From contig JAJONP010000012.1 of assembly GCA_021323555.1 (NCBI GenBank), positions 1 through 29,075 of the forward strand: a stretch of 29,075 nucleotides of DNA, read 5' to 3'. Origin of the DNA: Gammaproteobacteria bacterium (GTDB taxonomy: Bacteria > Pseudomonadota > Gammaproteobacteria > DSM-16500). Shown here piece by piece: positions 16,495 to 24,998 of this stretch. The position numbers and the translations under genes were made by a program. Under the pieces are notes generated by a model that was not told where the DNA came from, did no database searches, and worked only from the letters and a program-made list of their open reading frames with translations. The stretch's first letter is position 1, and every line of letters begins with the position of its first letter.

Positions 16495-17580
16495 TTAGTG
16501 GCTGGGTATCGCTATCGGCCCATCGGGGCTAAAAGCATCATTAGTAGCTGCCAGAGTTAACTCGCTGCTGCTAGTCGATGCCGGACTAAATAACATTCCA
16601 TATTGCAATGAAACCATTTCTCTTGGGGAACCGGTATTATCCTGGCCTACTCCTAAATCGGGAGCGGTTATAGCGCTTTTGTTCTCGGGGACAATTTTTT
16701 CATCAATCTCTTGTGATAGTACTGATAAGCGATCTTGAACTAATGTTACTTCTTCTAGTTTAACATCATTGTTATCCAACCCATTTTCCAGAAATAACAC
16801 TAGCTGATTCTGTAATGTACGTTCTGGTTCGGACAAAATCGATGCTTTTTCCTCACAAACATCTTCTAACCATCTGCCCATACTTTTAACCAATTGAGAT
16901 ACCATCTTCACATTAATATCTTCACTGCTTTCCTTTACCGCTTCCAAATCAAATTGCGTATCAATACCCTGTTCTGCTGCTTTTATAAACCCTTTTTCTG
17001 CTTCTTCCTCTTCTGCCTCAACCTCATAGTAAGCATCAAGATAAATACGGCCAGCCCCATTTTGCGCTTTTGCATATCCCTCCTGTGCTGCTTCAAAAGG
17101 ATACGCTTTAACCATTTCCTCCTTAGCTTTAACCTGCCCTTTTTCAGTTGTATACACCAATCCTGAAGATAATTTAGCTTGCACATGGCTTTTAACCGCT
17201 GCTTTCGTATAATATTTAAGGGTTTTTTCTATACTTTTATATCTGTCTTGCTTATTTTTATATTTTCTTAGTTCAAATGGAGAAGCTGGGCTTTCCTGGT
17301 TAGCAGCATCTTCATAAGAGGAGAAAGCGCCTGTTCCGGTATGATTGCCTTCACCAGAATATTCCTTACCTTGAAAGCGATGATGCTTAATATTCCACTG
17401 TCTACTAAGCTCCTTTCTTTTTTTATCCAAGAATTTCCATCCGGCATTTAATGTATTAAATAATAAGCCAGCGCTGTGCATAATATTTTTGAGCCAGCTA
17501 AATTTTTCCCTTACTTTCTCTAATAACTCCCTGAATTGCCTTAGTAATTCCCCCAAGGGCTTTAATAATTGTTCTACCAT
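16495..17580 (-). CDS. Sel1-like / coiled-coil acidic protein, function unknown
   Basis: A 361-residue soluble protein without a signal peptide. The N-terminal 90 residues are helical and basic (LLKPLGELLRQFRELLEKVR), suggesting a coiled coil or membrane-associating helix. The middle (about 160-210) contains AAQEGYAKAQNGAGRIYLDA and, after an Ala-Glu insert, EKGFIKAAEQGI: two degenerate Sel1-like/TPR units (A-x(2)-G-x-A-x-A-Q...). The C-terminal third is acidic and ends in a Ser/Thr/Ala-rich tail. The start has a strong ribosome site (GAGGAGGG). It stands alone. Sel1 proteins are common scaffolds and effectors in Legionella and Coxiella; that role here is a guess. Confidence 0.6.
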   Translation of the reverse strand: MVEQLLKPLGELLRQFRELLEKVREKFSWLKNIMHSAGLLFNTLNAGWKFLDKKRKELSRQWNIKHHRFQGKEYSGEGNHTGTGAFSSYEDAANQESPASPFELRKYKNKQDRYKSIEKTLKYYTKAAVKSHVQAKLSSGLVYTTEKGQVKAKEEMVKAYPFEAAQEGYAKAQNGAGRIYLDAYYEVEAEEEEAEKGFIKAAEQGIDTQFDLEAVKESSEDINVKMVSQLVKSMGRWLEDVCEEKASILSEPERTLQNQLVLFLENGLDNNDVKLEEVTLVQDRLSVLSQEIDEKIVPENKSAITAPDLGVGQDNTGSPREMVSLQYGMLFSPASTSSSELTLAATNDAFSPDGPIAIPSH

Positions 17581-18551
17581 TTAACCCTCCTCTTAATTCA
17601 ATAAATATTATCCATACTCGATCAGTCATCATTTAGGCCTTTTTAGGCGATTAATCATACCGTCAGCCAACATAATAACAATAGAAATATATCGATGGCA
17701 TCAGGCCAAGATTTATATAGATTTATCCACCGCGCTTATCTATACAGCCGTACCTAATAAAGGGAAGCAGCGAATTCTACATAGGGTCTTAAATACTGAT
17801 AGATATTATAGATAAATATATAATCTTTTTAATTTAGACTTTAATATACTTATATCAAGCAGTTTATGTGCTATAGCACTAAATATTATATACTGTTTTA
17901 AGTAAAATTCAATCTAAAATAGTACTGGCTCGCTTATCCTTTCTCGTTAACTTCATTGCGGATATTTTGCAGGATAACGCGATTTTTACTGCTATTAACA
18001 GGCCATAATTTGTGATTTAATGTACTAGCACAATAAGAAACCATCAAAAAGCTTAAATTCCAGCGGCTATTCCCCCACTATACTGTGAAGCACTCAATTT
18101 TGTTTCAACTGTCACACCTATCGAGGAGAGTTACGTAAAAAGGCGTGCAAATGAGTGCAATTGCCTAAAGATGTCCATGCTCCCTTTGCTGAATAAATTC
18201 AAGGTAAGACGATGAAATGCTGACTTGATAAAGCGGCCAAGCCGTTGAAGCAAACGCTATTTCCCTCATCCTACTGTAAAAGCTACAACATTTTGTTTCA
18301 AAAATCTCGCGAATTTTGAAGGGTTGTATGAAAAAATAAGCAAAAATATGATAGAATTGGCATTTCACTAATCGTCTTGCTAGAAAAATTTTATCTCACA
18401 CTGTGGCCATATTGGTTAACAAGATGGTAGGCAACCTTCCTCTCCAATTTGAGAGATTCGTTGTCGCATGAAAAAAAGTTGAGCATGGCGTATATTTATT
18501 CAACAAAGCACTTTTAAAATAAAGATTATCATATAGAAAAAGGGAGGAAAT
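17581..18551. other. 970-bp gene-free, AT-rich stretch
   Basis: No supported gene. It contains a 12-bp palindrome (17869-17880) and two imperfect direct copies of a roughly 50-bp segment (18060-18109 and 18247-18301) that share CTACTGT/ATACTGT followed by TTTTGTTTCAA. On the minus strand the copies read FETK and VETK at the same place, suggesting fragments of one duplicated or decayed coding sequence. A 67-codon minus frame at 18165-18368 is not supported by a ribosome site. Confidence 0.45.
17869..17880. promoter_or_regulatory. 12-bp perfect palindrome GTGCTATAGCAC
   Basis: A perfect 12-bp palindrome in an otherwise A/T-dominated tract, about 290 bp upstream of the 361-residue gene. It could be an operator. 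No partner gene or known consensus is recognised. Confidence 0.25.
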
Positions 18552-19427
18552 ATGGATACATCTAAATCTATCGCACGCAAAATTCCCCGAAAAGCTAAAA
18601 CGCAAGGAAGCCAGCCTGGACGCCAATATAAGATGCAACCTCAGCCTAAAATGGATAAAGAAAACTATTCCGGCGGTAATAAGTTAAAAAATAAAGTGGC
18701 TATTATTACTGGCGGAGATAGTGGCATTGGCGGTTCTGTTGCTCTTTTGTATGCTAAAGAAGGGGCTGATGTGGTGATTGCTTATCTCAATGAACATAAA
18801 GATGCAAAAATGATAAAACAAAAAATAGAAGAAATAGGCCGATACTGTATACTTATCGCGGGGGATTTAACTAAAGAAACATTTTGTAAGAGAGTGGTTC
18901 AATCCACTATAAAACATTTTGGGAAATTGGATATTCTAGTGAATAATATCGCTGAGCAGCATCCTCAAGAAAGTATTATAAATATTACTGCAAAACAATT
19001 AATAAAAACATTTAATACCAATGTTTTTTCTTATTTTTTTATGATAAAAGCCGCTCTGCCCTATTTAAAAAAAGGGGCTTCTATTATTAATAGTACTTCT
19101 GTCACAGCCTATAAGGGCAGCAAAGAATTGATTGATTATTCGGCAACTAAAGGGGCTATTGTTTCCTTGACTCGTTCTCTTTCAGAATCGCTTATTAGCA
19201 AAGGGATCCGAGTTAATGCAGTTGCCCCGGGTCCTATTTGGACACCACTAATCCCAGCAAGCTTTAGTAAAAAACATATTAAAGAATTTGGGAAAAATGT
19301 GCCCATGAAAAGACCTGGCCAGCCTGATGAAGTGGCTCCATCGTATGTTTTTCTTGCCTCAGATGATTCTTCTTATATATCTGGGCAAGTATTACATCCT
19401 AATGGGGGTAAAATTGTGAATAGTTAA
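18552..19427 (+). CDS. Short-chain dehydrogenase (general stress SDR type)
   Basis: A 291-residue NAD(P)-dependent oxidoreductase of the classical SDR family. It has a Lys/Gln/Pro-rich N-terminal extension (about 1-45), then the Rossmann motif TGGDSGIG (53-60), NNIAE (131-135), a Ser at about 183 (NSTSVTAYKG), the catalytic YSATK (Tyr196, Lys200) and VAPGPIWTPL (224-233). The extension and the ASDDSSYISGQVLHPNGG end are typical of the Bacillus GSP39/YhxC/YhdF and E. coli YghA group. The residue after GIG is Gly rather than the common Arg, which may alter coenzyme preference. The ribosome site GGGAGG is 5 nt upstream. It is followed by a DUF6496 gene after 15 nt. Substrate unknown. Confidence 0.9.
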   Translation: MDTSKSIARKIPRKAKTQGSQPGRQYKMQPQPKMDKENYSGGNKLKNKVAIITGGDSGIGGSVALLYAKEGADVVIAYLNEHKDAKMIKQKIEEIGRYCILIAGDLTKETFCKRVVQSTIKHFGKLDILVNNIAEQHPQESIINITAKQLIKTFNTNVFSYFFMIKAALPYLKKGASIINSTSVTAYKGSKELIDYSATKGAIVSLTRSLSESLISKGIRVNAVAPGPIWTPLIPASFSKKHIKEFGKNVPMKRPGQPDEVAPSYVFLASDDSSYISGQVLHPNGGKIVNS

Positions 19428-19442
19428 TTTTAGGAGAAAAAA

Positions 19443-19625
19443 ATGACCAGAAAATATAGTAAAAGCGCACAAAAAGAAGTAAAAAATGAAATGCACAGCT
19501 ATAAAAAGGGAACCGCGAAGAGTGGGACTAAGAATAAACCAGTGGAAAGTCGCGAACAAGCTATAGCGATTGGATTATCCAAAGCTAGAAAAAAGGGGGC
19601 TAAAGTTCCTAAAAAAGCGGAGTAA
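19443..19625 (+). CDS. DUF6496 small basic protein
   Basis: A 60-residue, strongly basic protein (Lys-rich, no Cys or Trp). REQAIAIGLSKARKKGAKVP is the conserved C-terminal half of DUF6496 proteins; the N-terminal half has KYSKSAQKEVKNEMHSYKKG as in the family. It is probably a nucleic-acid-associated or stress protein, but function is not established. The ribosome site AGGAG is 6-7 nt before the ATG. It is co-transcribed with the SDR gene upstream (15-nt gap), a pairing consistent with a stress operon. Confidence 0.75.
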   Translation: MTRKYSKSAQKEVKNEMHSYKKGTAKSGTKNKPVESREQAIAIGLSKARKKGAKVPKKAE

Positions 19626-19642
19626 GATAATTACTCTACATT

Positions 19643-20182
19643 TTGATCGCCTTAAATTGTAGAACTGTTTGGCTTCAGCAAATAAAGCCTCAATTAGCCG
19701 AAGAAGTCGCCTCGCTAGCAATGCCAGCAAATTCTACATCGCTGGCTACTTCGCCTTCTTCCAAATTAGCTCCGGCAGAAATACAATTACTGCAAAGCAG
19801 CGGATATGGCCTCACCACCCATACTCTATTTGCAGCACCTAAGATCATACCCGAAACCTTCCCTACCTCCAATGTTGTCCCCTCTCCTTATTTCTCTCAA
19901 ACGAGTGAACCGAATATTTACGATATTTATTTGTTTTGTATGATTGGACTTGCTACCTCAATGCGCCTATCTGAAATCCTATCTATACGTCTTGAAGATA
20001 TTAATACCGAACAAAGTTGGATTTTATATTTCTCGTGCAAAAGCAGGTGCAAGACACAATCTATTACCCCTGATCTGGCAGATTATCTCGCAGGCTACTT
20101 AAAAACTTGGCCCCGCAACAAGGATGGTTATTTCCTTCTGAGAAATCAGAAAGCGGTCAAAACGGATTTTTCTACCCTTTAG
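19643..20182 (+). pseudogene. Truncated tyrosine recombinase (phage-type integrase)
   Basis: The open stretch of 179 codons begins only at a TTG with no ribosome site. Residues about 93-165 match the start of the tyrosine-recombinase catalytic domain: LFCMIGLATSMRLSEILSIR with the first catalytic Arg (about 108), LEDI, a beta-hairpin with Lys (CKSRCKTQSITP), then LADYLAGYLKTWPR. The second half, with the HxxR box and nucleophilic Tyr, is absent: the frame stops at 20182 and the following sequence is in another frame and degenerate. The N-terminal arm is also not recognisable. It is therefore an inactive relic. It ends about 360 bp from the tRNA-Lys fragment at 20543-20587, the usual position of an integrase beside its attachment site. 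Confidence 0.75.
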
Positions 20183-20437
20183 GTAGGCTTAAAAATGGGG
20201 GTTTACATTGGTCAATGAGTATAAAGTCACACATTTAGCAAATGATGATGCCGATGAAAAAGACCTTATTGGTAAGGGGTGAGAGGAAAAGCAGGAAATT
20301 TGTTTCTTTTAGTATGGAAAAAAGCTCAAAATGGCTTTAAACGTTTGCCAGCAAATTAATAAACTGCTCGAACACCATGACCTCCAGTGTGAATCTCTGA
20401 AGGATGATTAAAATTCTCCGCGTTTGGGAAGCCCCTG

Positions 20438-20722
20438 TTTTTAGAGCAATGGATCCATTTTTCTTGTTTATTTCTTGCGATGAACTTTGAACAAAAAATA
20501 ATCTTTAATGATGTCGTTATTCGTTTGAAATTGTAAAGCTTTTGGTGGGCCGCGCAGGGATCGAACCTGCGACCAATGGATTAAAAGATTGGTTTGAGAA
20601 AATGGGTAGGGCTATAATTTTTTAATAGAATACATGCCATCCCTGTTCATTTCTTAGGCTACAGATCACAACATTCGACTATATTATACAGGGAAACAAA
20701 TACATACATTCTACTATTCTAG
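20438..20722 (-). repeat. Repeat copy A (tRNA-Lys-tagged module boundary)
   Basis: First of three direct copies. It comprises about 105 bp with AGAGCAATGGATC and AAAAAATAATCTTT, then the tRNA-Lys 3' segment, a variable stretch, and a tail shared with copy B (TGTTCATTT, GGCTACAGATCA, ACATTCG, AAACAAATACATA, CTATT-CTAG). It lies between the integrase relic and the ankyrin gene. Confidence 0.8.
20543..20587 (-). other. tRNA-Lys(UUU) 3' fragment, copy A
   Basis: The minus strand reads CTTTTAATCCATTGGTC, then a fully paired T-arm (GCAGG-TTCGATC-CCTGC), then GCGGCCCACCA: the anticodon loop with UUU through the encoded CCA of a tRNA-Lys, 45 nt. The bases before the loop (CCAAT) cannot pair with the 3' stem strand (TCCAT), and no D-arm or 5' acceptor strand follows. 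It is thus not a functional tRNA but an attachment-site-like remnant, breaking exactly at the anticodon loop. Confidence 0.85.
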
Positions 20723-21264
20723 TAATTATAGTCACCGGACATTGTTAGTAAAACAACGCACACAATTAGATCATACTGACTCAAGGTGTCTGTTATGAGC
20801 CACAGTTAGTTTGTGCAGCAGGCCCTCAATAATCAATCAAAAGGTTAAAAATGAACTTACCAGGGTAATCGCAAACGGTAATTAAAGTGATGAACAAGAT
20901 AGGTAAAACCGGCTTTCTTAATATCTAAGGGTAACACTGCCACATTATAGGTGGCATAAAAGTAATAGAGGAGAGAGAAGCTCACCATTAGGGCTCAAGC
21001 ATGACACAGCTTACTATGAAGCCAGATATATGTAAGCGACCTATTACAACTTGATACTTTAATACCTCCTTGCGTTACGTAGAAGATCCCTCTATGTATC
21101 TATACCTCCGGTATGATCTCTCACTTATGCCTCCAGCACGGGCAAATATCGCTTATAGGTATTTTTACGATGCGGGCTCTTTCTCTTGTGCTGCTGCTCG
21201 TTTGTATCCAAATCAGCTAAATGAAAAATAATATTTTCTTTTTTTCGTTAACCCGCCGTTATGT
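20723..21264. other. Gene-poor stretch between repeat A and the ankyrin gene
   Basis: No recognised gene. Two gene-like short frames are present: minus 20857-20988 (43 codons, contains VAVLPLDIKKAGFTYLVHHF) and plus 21094-21231 (45 codons, contains MPPARANIAYRYFYDAGSFS). Neither has a good ribosome site or a known family. The residue usage looks protein-like, so they may be ends of deleted genes. The upstream part, 20183-20437, likewise holds only the worn sequence after the integrase relic. Confidence 0.4.
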
Positions 21265-24200
21265 CTATGAATGTCCTGGCGTGGATGAAACTGGGGGAGC
21301 ATTTCTTATGGGCCGCGACTCGCTATGATCTATAGCATTAAAGGAAGGCATAGGGGATAATTTTTTAGATGCAGCATTTTTACAGTAGAAGAAAGAACTA
21401 CTAGTATTTATCTGGGTGTCTTCTTTTCGCTTAGCAGGGCTATAGGGGGGGAGGTCTTCTTTTCTTAAGTCATCCAGTTCCTTATTAATTCTGATTTTAT
21501 CTTCGCCTTTACCATGACAAGCAGGCATATAACCTTTTGCCGTTTTCTGGTTCAACAACTCTTGAAATTGTTGGGCAGTTAATGATATTTTCAATATTTT
21601 GGTAAATTCACTAAAACATTCATAACTACCAGAGGCAGCTGCCTGATGCAAAGGCGTAAAACCTGCCTTATTGGCATTTAACAATAAACCGACATATTTC
21701 TGGTTAGGCATAATCCTTTCTCTTAACGCCCAATGAATTTCCTCAACATAAGCTCTTAAATTTTCTGCATTTCCAGCATTGAGAGCATGATGCAAAGGCG
21801 TAAAACCTGCCTTATTGGCATTTAACAATAAGTCGACATATTTCTGATCATGAAAAAACCCTTTGCTTAAAGCCCAACGTATTTCCTTCACATAAACTTT
21901 CATGTTTTCTGTGTTGCCAGCGTTGAGGACTGTATGCAAAGGCGTAAAACCCGCTGCATTGGCTTTTAGCAATAAATCAGCATATTCGTCACTATAAATC
22001 TTCTTTTCCTTTAAAGCCCAATGAATTTCCTCCACATAAGCTCTAAGGTTTTCTGCGTTGCCAGCTTTAAGAGCTGTATGTAAAGGCGTAAAACCCGCTG
22101 CGGTGGCCGCTAGCAATAAATCAGCATATTCACCATTACGAAGCATCTGTTGGTTTAACGCCCAACGAATTTCTTCGAAATAAGCTCTGAGGTTTTCGGC
22201 GTTGCCAGCTTTAAGAGCTGTATGCAAAGGCGTAAAATCCGCTGCATTAGCATTTAGCAATAAATCAGCATACTCGTGCCTACGTATCATCCGTTGGCTT
22301 AAAGCCCAACGTATTTCCTTCACATAAGCTTTCATGTTTTCTGTGTTGCCAGCATTGAGAACTGTATGCAAAGGTGTAAAACCCGCTGCATTGGCCTTTA
22401 GCAATAAATCAGCATATTCACCCCCACGAATTCGCCTGTCGTTTAACATCCAACGAATTTCATCAAAATAGGCTTTTACATTTTCTGTATTCCCAGAATT
22501 GAGGACTTCGTGCAAAGGTGTAAAACCTGATGCATTGGCTTTTAGCAATAAATCAGCATATTCACCCCCACGAATTCGCCTATCGTTTAACATCCAACGA
22601 ATTTCATCAAAATAGGCTTTTATATTTTCTGCTTCCCCACAGAGGAATGCTGTATGCAAAGGCGTAAAACCATCTGCATTGGCCTTTAGCAATAAATCAG
22701 CATATTCGCCACTACGAATCTTCTTTTCCTTTAAAGTCCAATGAATTTCCTCGAGATAAGCTCTGAGGTTTTCTGCATTGCCAGCTTTAAGAGCTGTATG
22801 CAAAGGCGTAAAACCCTCTGCATTGGCCTTTAGCAATAAATCAGCATATTCGCCACTACGAATCTTCTTTTCCTTTAAAGCCCAATGAATTTCCTCGAGA
22901 TAAGCTCTGAGGTTTTCTGCGTTGCCAGCTTTAAGAGCTGTATGCAACGGTGTAAAACCCGCTGCATTAGCCTCTAGCAATAAAGCAGCATATTTATCAC
23001 CACAAATTATCTGTCGATTTAACGCCCACCGAATTTCATCAAAATAAGTTCTGATGGTTTTTGTGTTGCCCGAGAGAAGAGCCTGATGTAAAGGCGTAAA
23101 ACCCGCTGTGGTGGTGCCTAGCAATAAAGCAGCATATTTATCACCACAAATTATCTGTCGGTTTAATGCCAACTGAATTTCATCAAGATAAATTCTGATG
23201 GTTTCTGTGTTGCCAGAAAGAAAAGCTTGATGTAAAGGCGTAAAACCCGCTGCATTAGCATTTAACAATAAATCAACATATTGGTGGCTAGAAATAAACT
23301 TTTGATCTAACGCACAATGAATTTCCTTGAAATAAATTCCCATATTTTCTGCATTACCAGAAATAAGAGCTTGATGTAAAGGCGTAAAACCCGCTGCATT
23401 GGCCTTTAGCAATAAAGCAGCATATTCGCCACTGCAAATCTTCTTTTCCTTTAAAGCCCAATGAATTTCCTCGAGATAAGCTCTGAGGTTTTGTGCACTG
23501 CCAGCTTTAAGAGCTGTATGCAATGGTGTAAAACCCGCTGCATTAGCCTCTAGCAATAAATCAGCATACTTATCGCCACAAATTATCTGTTGGTTTAATG
23601 CCCATTGAATTTCCTCGAAATAAGTTCTCATGTTTTCTGTATTGCCAGAGATAAGAGCTTCATGTAAAGGCGTAAAACCTGCTTCATTAGGCTTTAACAA
23701 TAAGCAGACATATTCATCTTCATAAATAATTCTTTGGCTTAATGCCCCCCGAATTTCCTCAAAATAAGTTCTTATGTTTTCTGTGTTGCCAGCTTTAAGA
23801 GCTGTATGCAAAGGCGTAAAACCTTCTTTATCTTTATGAAGCAGCAAAAATTTTAAGGCTCCCACCTGTCTCGCTTTATTCATCAGCTTTTTAAACAAAA
23901 TCAAGCTGATTTTCGAATTTAATGGGTTGCAGGTTATTTGAATATCATTTTCAACAAAAGGTAAGTGTAATATGTCATGGCAATGGCTATGTCCATTGAC
24001 ACTGACTTCAGTAATAGAATTATAAGTTAATTCTTGCAGAGCATGATCATATTCATCAAGATTTTCCCCTTTACATGAAAGACATTGCATTATTGTAATA
24101 TGAAATGCTTGTGCTTGAGAGGATCGATAAGGTGGTTTTTTTTGTGCAATTTTTGGCGTGGTTGCACGTCGCTTATGCTCTTTTTCTGGAGATAATTCTC

Positions 24201-24336
24201 TCTTTCTTTTAAGCCCGGCATCCTCAGCTGTACTCATTTCATTATAAGACGTCTTAGTAGGATATTTTTCCGAATTTTGGGAATGCTGCAAAAACCTATC
24301 ATCATGGTTAGAAGAAACCGTCTTTAAATTTCTCAT
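21265..24336 (-). CDS. Giant protein with 16 long (48-residue) ankyrin-like repeats, candidate effector
   Basis: A 1023-residue soluble protein. The N-terminal region (about 1-150) has a bipartite basic cluster (KRKR and, eight residues on, KRR) and a His/Cys stretch GHSHCHDILH. Then come 15 units of exactly 48 residues plus a divergent 16th, each with the ankyrin signature GFTPLH(T/Q/E)AL-x-(A/S)GN, followed by an amphipathic helix (AYLEEIHWAL) and EYADLLLKANA. Canonical ankyrin units have 33 residues; these carry about 15 more. The C-terminal tail is Ser/Pro-rich. ATG at 24336 is chosen: AAGGAG stands 4 nt upstream, while the ATG at 24357, seven codons earlier, has no ribosome site. It is the only gene between repeats A and B. 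Ankyrin proteins of intracellular bacteria are often host-directed; secretion is inferred. Confidence 0.85.
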   Translation of the reverse strand: MRNLKTVSSNHDDRFLQHSQNSEKYPTKTSYNEMSTAEDAGLKRKRELSPEKEHKRRATTPKIAQKKPPYRSSQAQAFHITIMQCLSCKGENLDEYDHALQELTYNSITEVSVNGHSHCHDILHLPFVENDIQITCNPLNSKISLILFKKLMNKARQVGALKFLLLHKDKEGFTPLHTALKAGNTENIRTYFEEIRGALSQRIIYEDEYVCLLLKPNEAGFTPLHEALISGNTENMRTYFEEIQWALNQQIICGDKYADLLLEANAAGFTPLHTALKAGSAQNLRAYLEEIHWALKEKKICSGEYAALLLKANAAGFTPLHQALISGNAENMGIYFKEIHCALDQKFISSHQYVDLLLNANAAGFTPLHQAFLSGNTETIRIYLDEIQLALNRQIICGDKYAALLLGTTTAGFTPLHQALLSGNTKTIRTYFDEIRWALNRQIICGDKYAALLLEANAAGFTPLHTALKAGNAENLRAYLEEIHWALKEKKIRSGEYADLLLKANAEGFTPLHTALKAGNAENLRAYLEEIHWTLKEKKIRSGEYADLLLKANADGFTPLHTAFLCGEAENIKAYFDEIRWMLNDRRIRGGEYADLLLKANASGFTPLHEVLNSGNTENVKAYFDEIRWMLNDRRIRGGEYADLLLKANAAGFTPLHTVLNAGNTENMKAYVKEIRWALSQRMIRRHEYADLLLNANAADFTPLHTALKAGNAENLRAYFEEIRWALNQQMLRNGEYADLLLAATAAGFTPLHTALKAGNAENLRAYVEEIHWALKEKKIYSDEYADLLLKANAAGFTPLHTVLNAGNTENMKVYVKEIRWALSKGFFHDQKYVDLLLNANKAGFTPLHHALNAGNAENLRAYVEEIHWALRERIMPNQKYVGLLLNANKAGFTPLHQAAASGSYECFSEFTKILKISLTAQQFQELLNQKTAKGYMPACHGKGEDKIRINKELDDLRKEDLPPYSPAKRKEDTQINTSSSFFYCKNAASKKLSPMPSFNAIDHSESRPIRNAPPVSSTPGHS
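21667..23826 (-). repeat. 144-bp tandem coding array (15 units in strict register)
   Basis: Unit starts fall at 23826 minus multiples of 144 bp, through to unit 16 at 21666, with no insertion or deletion. Several neighbours are nearly identical (units 7/8; the second halves of 9/10), while others differ at many positions, indicating recent duplication or gene conversion on top of older divergence. The strict length suggests selection on repeat geometry. Confidence 0.9.
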
Positions 24337-24340
24337 TTTA

Positions 24341-24346
24341 CTCCTT
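24341..24346 (-). promoter_or_regulatory. Ribosome site fixing the ankyrin-protein start
   Basis: AAGGAG on the minus strand, 4 nt before ATG 24336. It lies inside the longer frame that begins at 24357 and is the reason for preferring the shorter protein. Confidence 0.7.
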
Positions 24347-24737
24347 GGCACACTCATCTTTAATTTTAATTAAAATTGATTTGGCTCTTCCCCGAATTAG
24401 GGGATATTTTAGGCTTCCCCAAAAAAGAGGGAGCAGTTTAGAGGCGGTTAAGGTCACCTAATCGTCTGGAATCTTAAACAACAATGTGCCTCTAATGTCC
24501 CAGAATAATTTTATCCTAACCTTACCGAGTTTTCCATTGAAAAGAATCAACGTGACCCGATAATATTTGTACTAAGCAATTTTTGTTTACAGTAATTAGT
24601 AAACCTTCCTTTTATCAGCTAAGAATTTTTACCTGGATGCTTTTCATCGTAAGTTATTGATTTTTAGATTTCACCGGATTTGTACTCAGGGTAGAGGTAT
24701 TGGTTTAAGAAAAACCCTCGCCTTTGAAAGGATAGGC

Positions 24738-24998
24738 GTTTTACAGCAATGGATCGATTTTTCTTGTTTTTTCTCTTGGAGTTCTTGGCCAAAAAATAAT
24801 CTTTCGCGACATCGGTATTCATTTGAACTTGTAAAACATTTTTGGTGGGGCGTGAAGGAATGGAACCTTGGATCGATAAAACCAGCAACTGCATAAGTTT
24901 CTAAGAAAACATCAACCCTCTCTGTTCATTTGTTGGGCTACAGATCAGCACATTCGCATACATAGGAAAACAAATACATATATTCGACTATTTCTAGC
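24738..24998 (-). repeat. Repeat copy B (module boundary)
   Basis: Second direct copy, beginning CAGCAATGGATCGATTTTTC, with AAAAAATAATCTTTC, CGGTATTCATTTGAACTTGT, the worn tRNA 3' segment, and the tail CTCTGTTCATTTGTTGGGCT shared with copy A. It separates the ankyrin and OTU genes. Confidence 0.8.
24843..24871 (-). other. tRNA-Lys 3' fragment, copy B (degenerate)
   Basis: The minus strand reads CCAAGGTTCCATTCCTTCAC then GCCCCACCA: a T-arm plus acceptor end with CCA. The T-loop is damaged (TTCC instead of TTCG) and the anticodon-loop part present in copies A and C is deleted, leaving CCAAGG joined directly to GGTTTTATCGAT, which copy C has further on. Confidence 0.65.

Noticed and set aside
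16478..16497. AGATCA/TGATCT hairpin at the end of the 361-residue gene as a terminator
   Set aside because: The 6-bp AT-rich stem has no following T-run in the direction of transcription.
18165..18368. Minus-strand 67-codon frame
   Set aside because: No ribosome site and no recognisable family; it covers one of two degenerate direct repeats and is more likely debris.
20543..20587. Functional tRNA-Lys gene
   Set aside because: Only the 3' part from the anticodon loop is present; the 5' anticodon-stem strand does not pair and there is no D-arm or 5' acceptor strand. The same holds for 28995-29039.
21667..23826. Regular repeat array considered as CRISPR
   Set aside because: The 144-bp period is in frame, encodes TPLH-type repeats, and has no alternation of short constant repeats with unique spacers.
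24657..24896. Overlapping 76-79 codon frames on both strands near repeat B
   Set aside because: They run across the repeat and its tRNA fragment, have no ribosome site, and do not exist intact in copies A and C.
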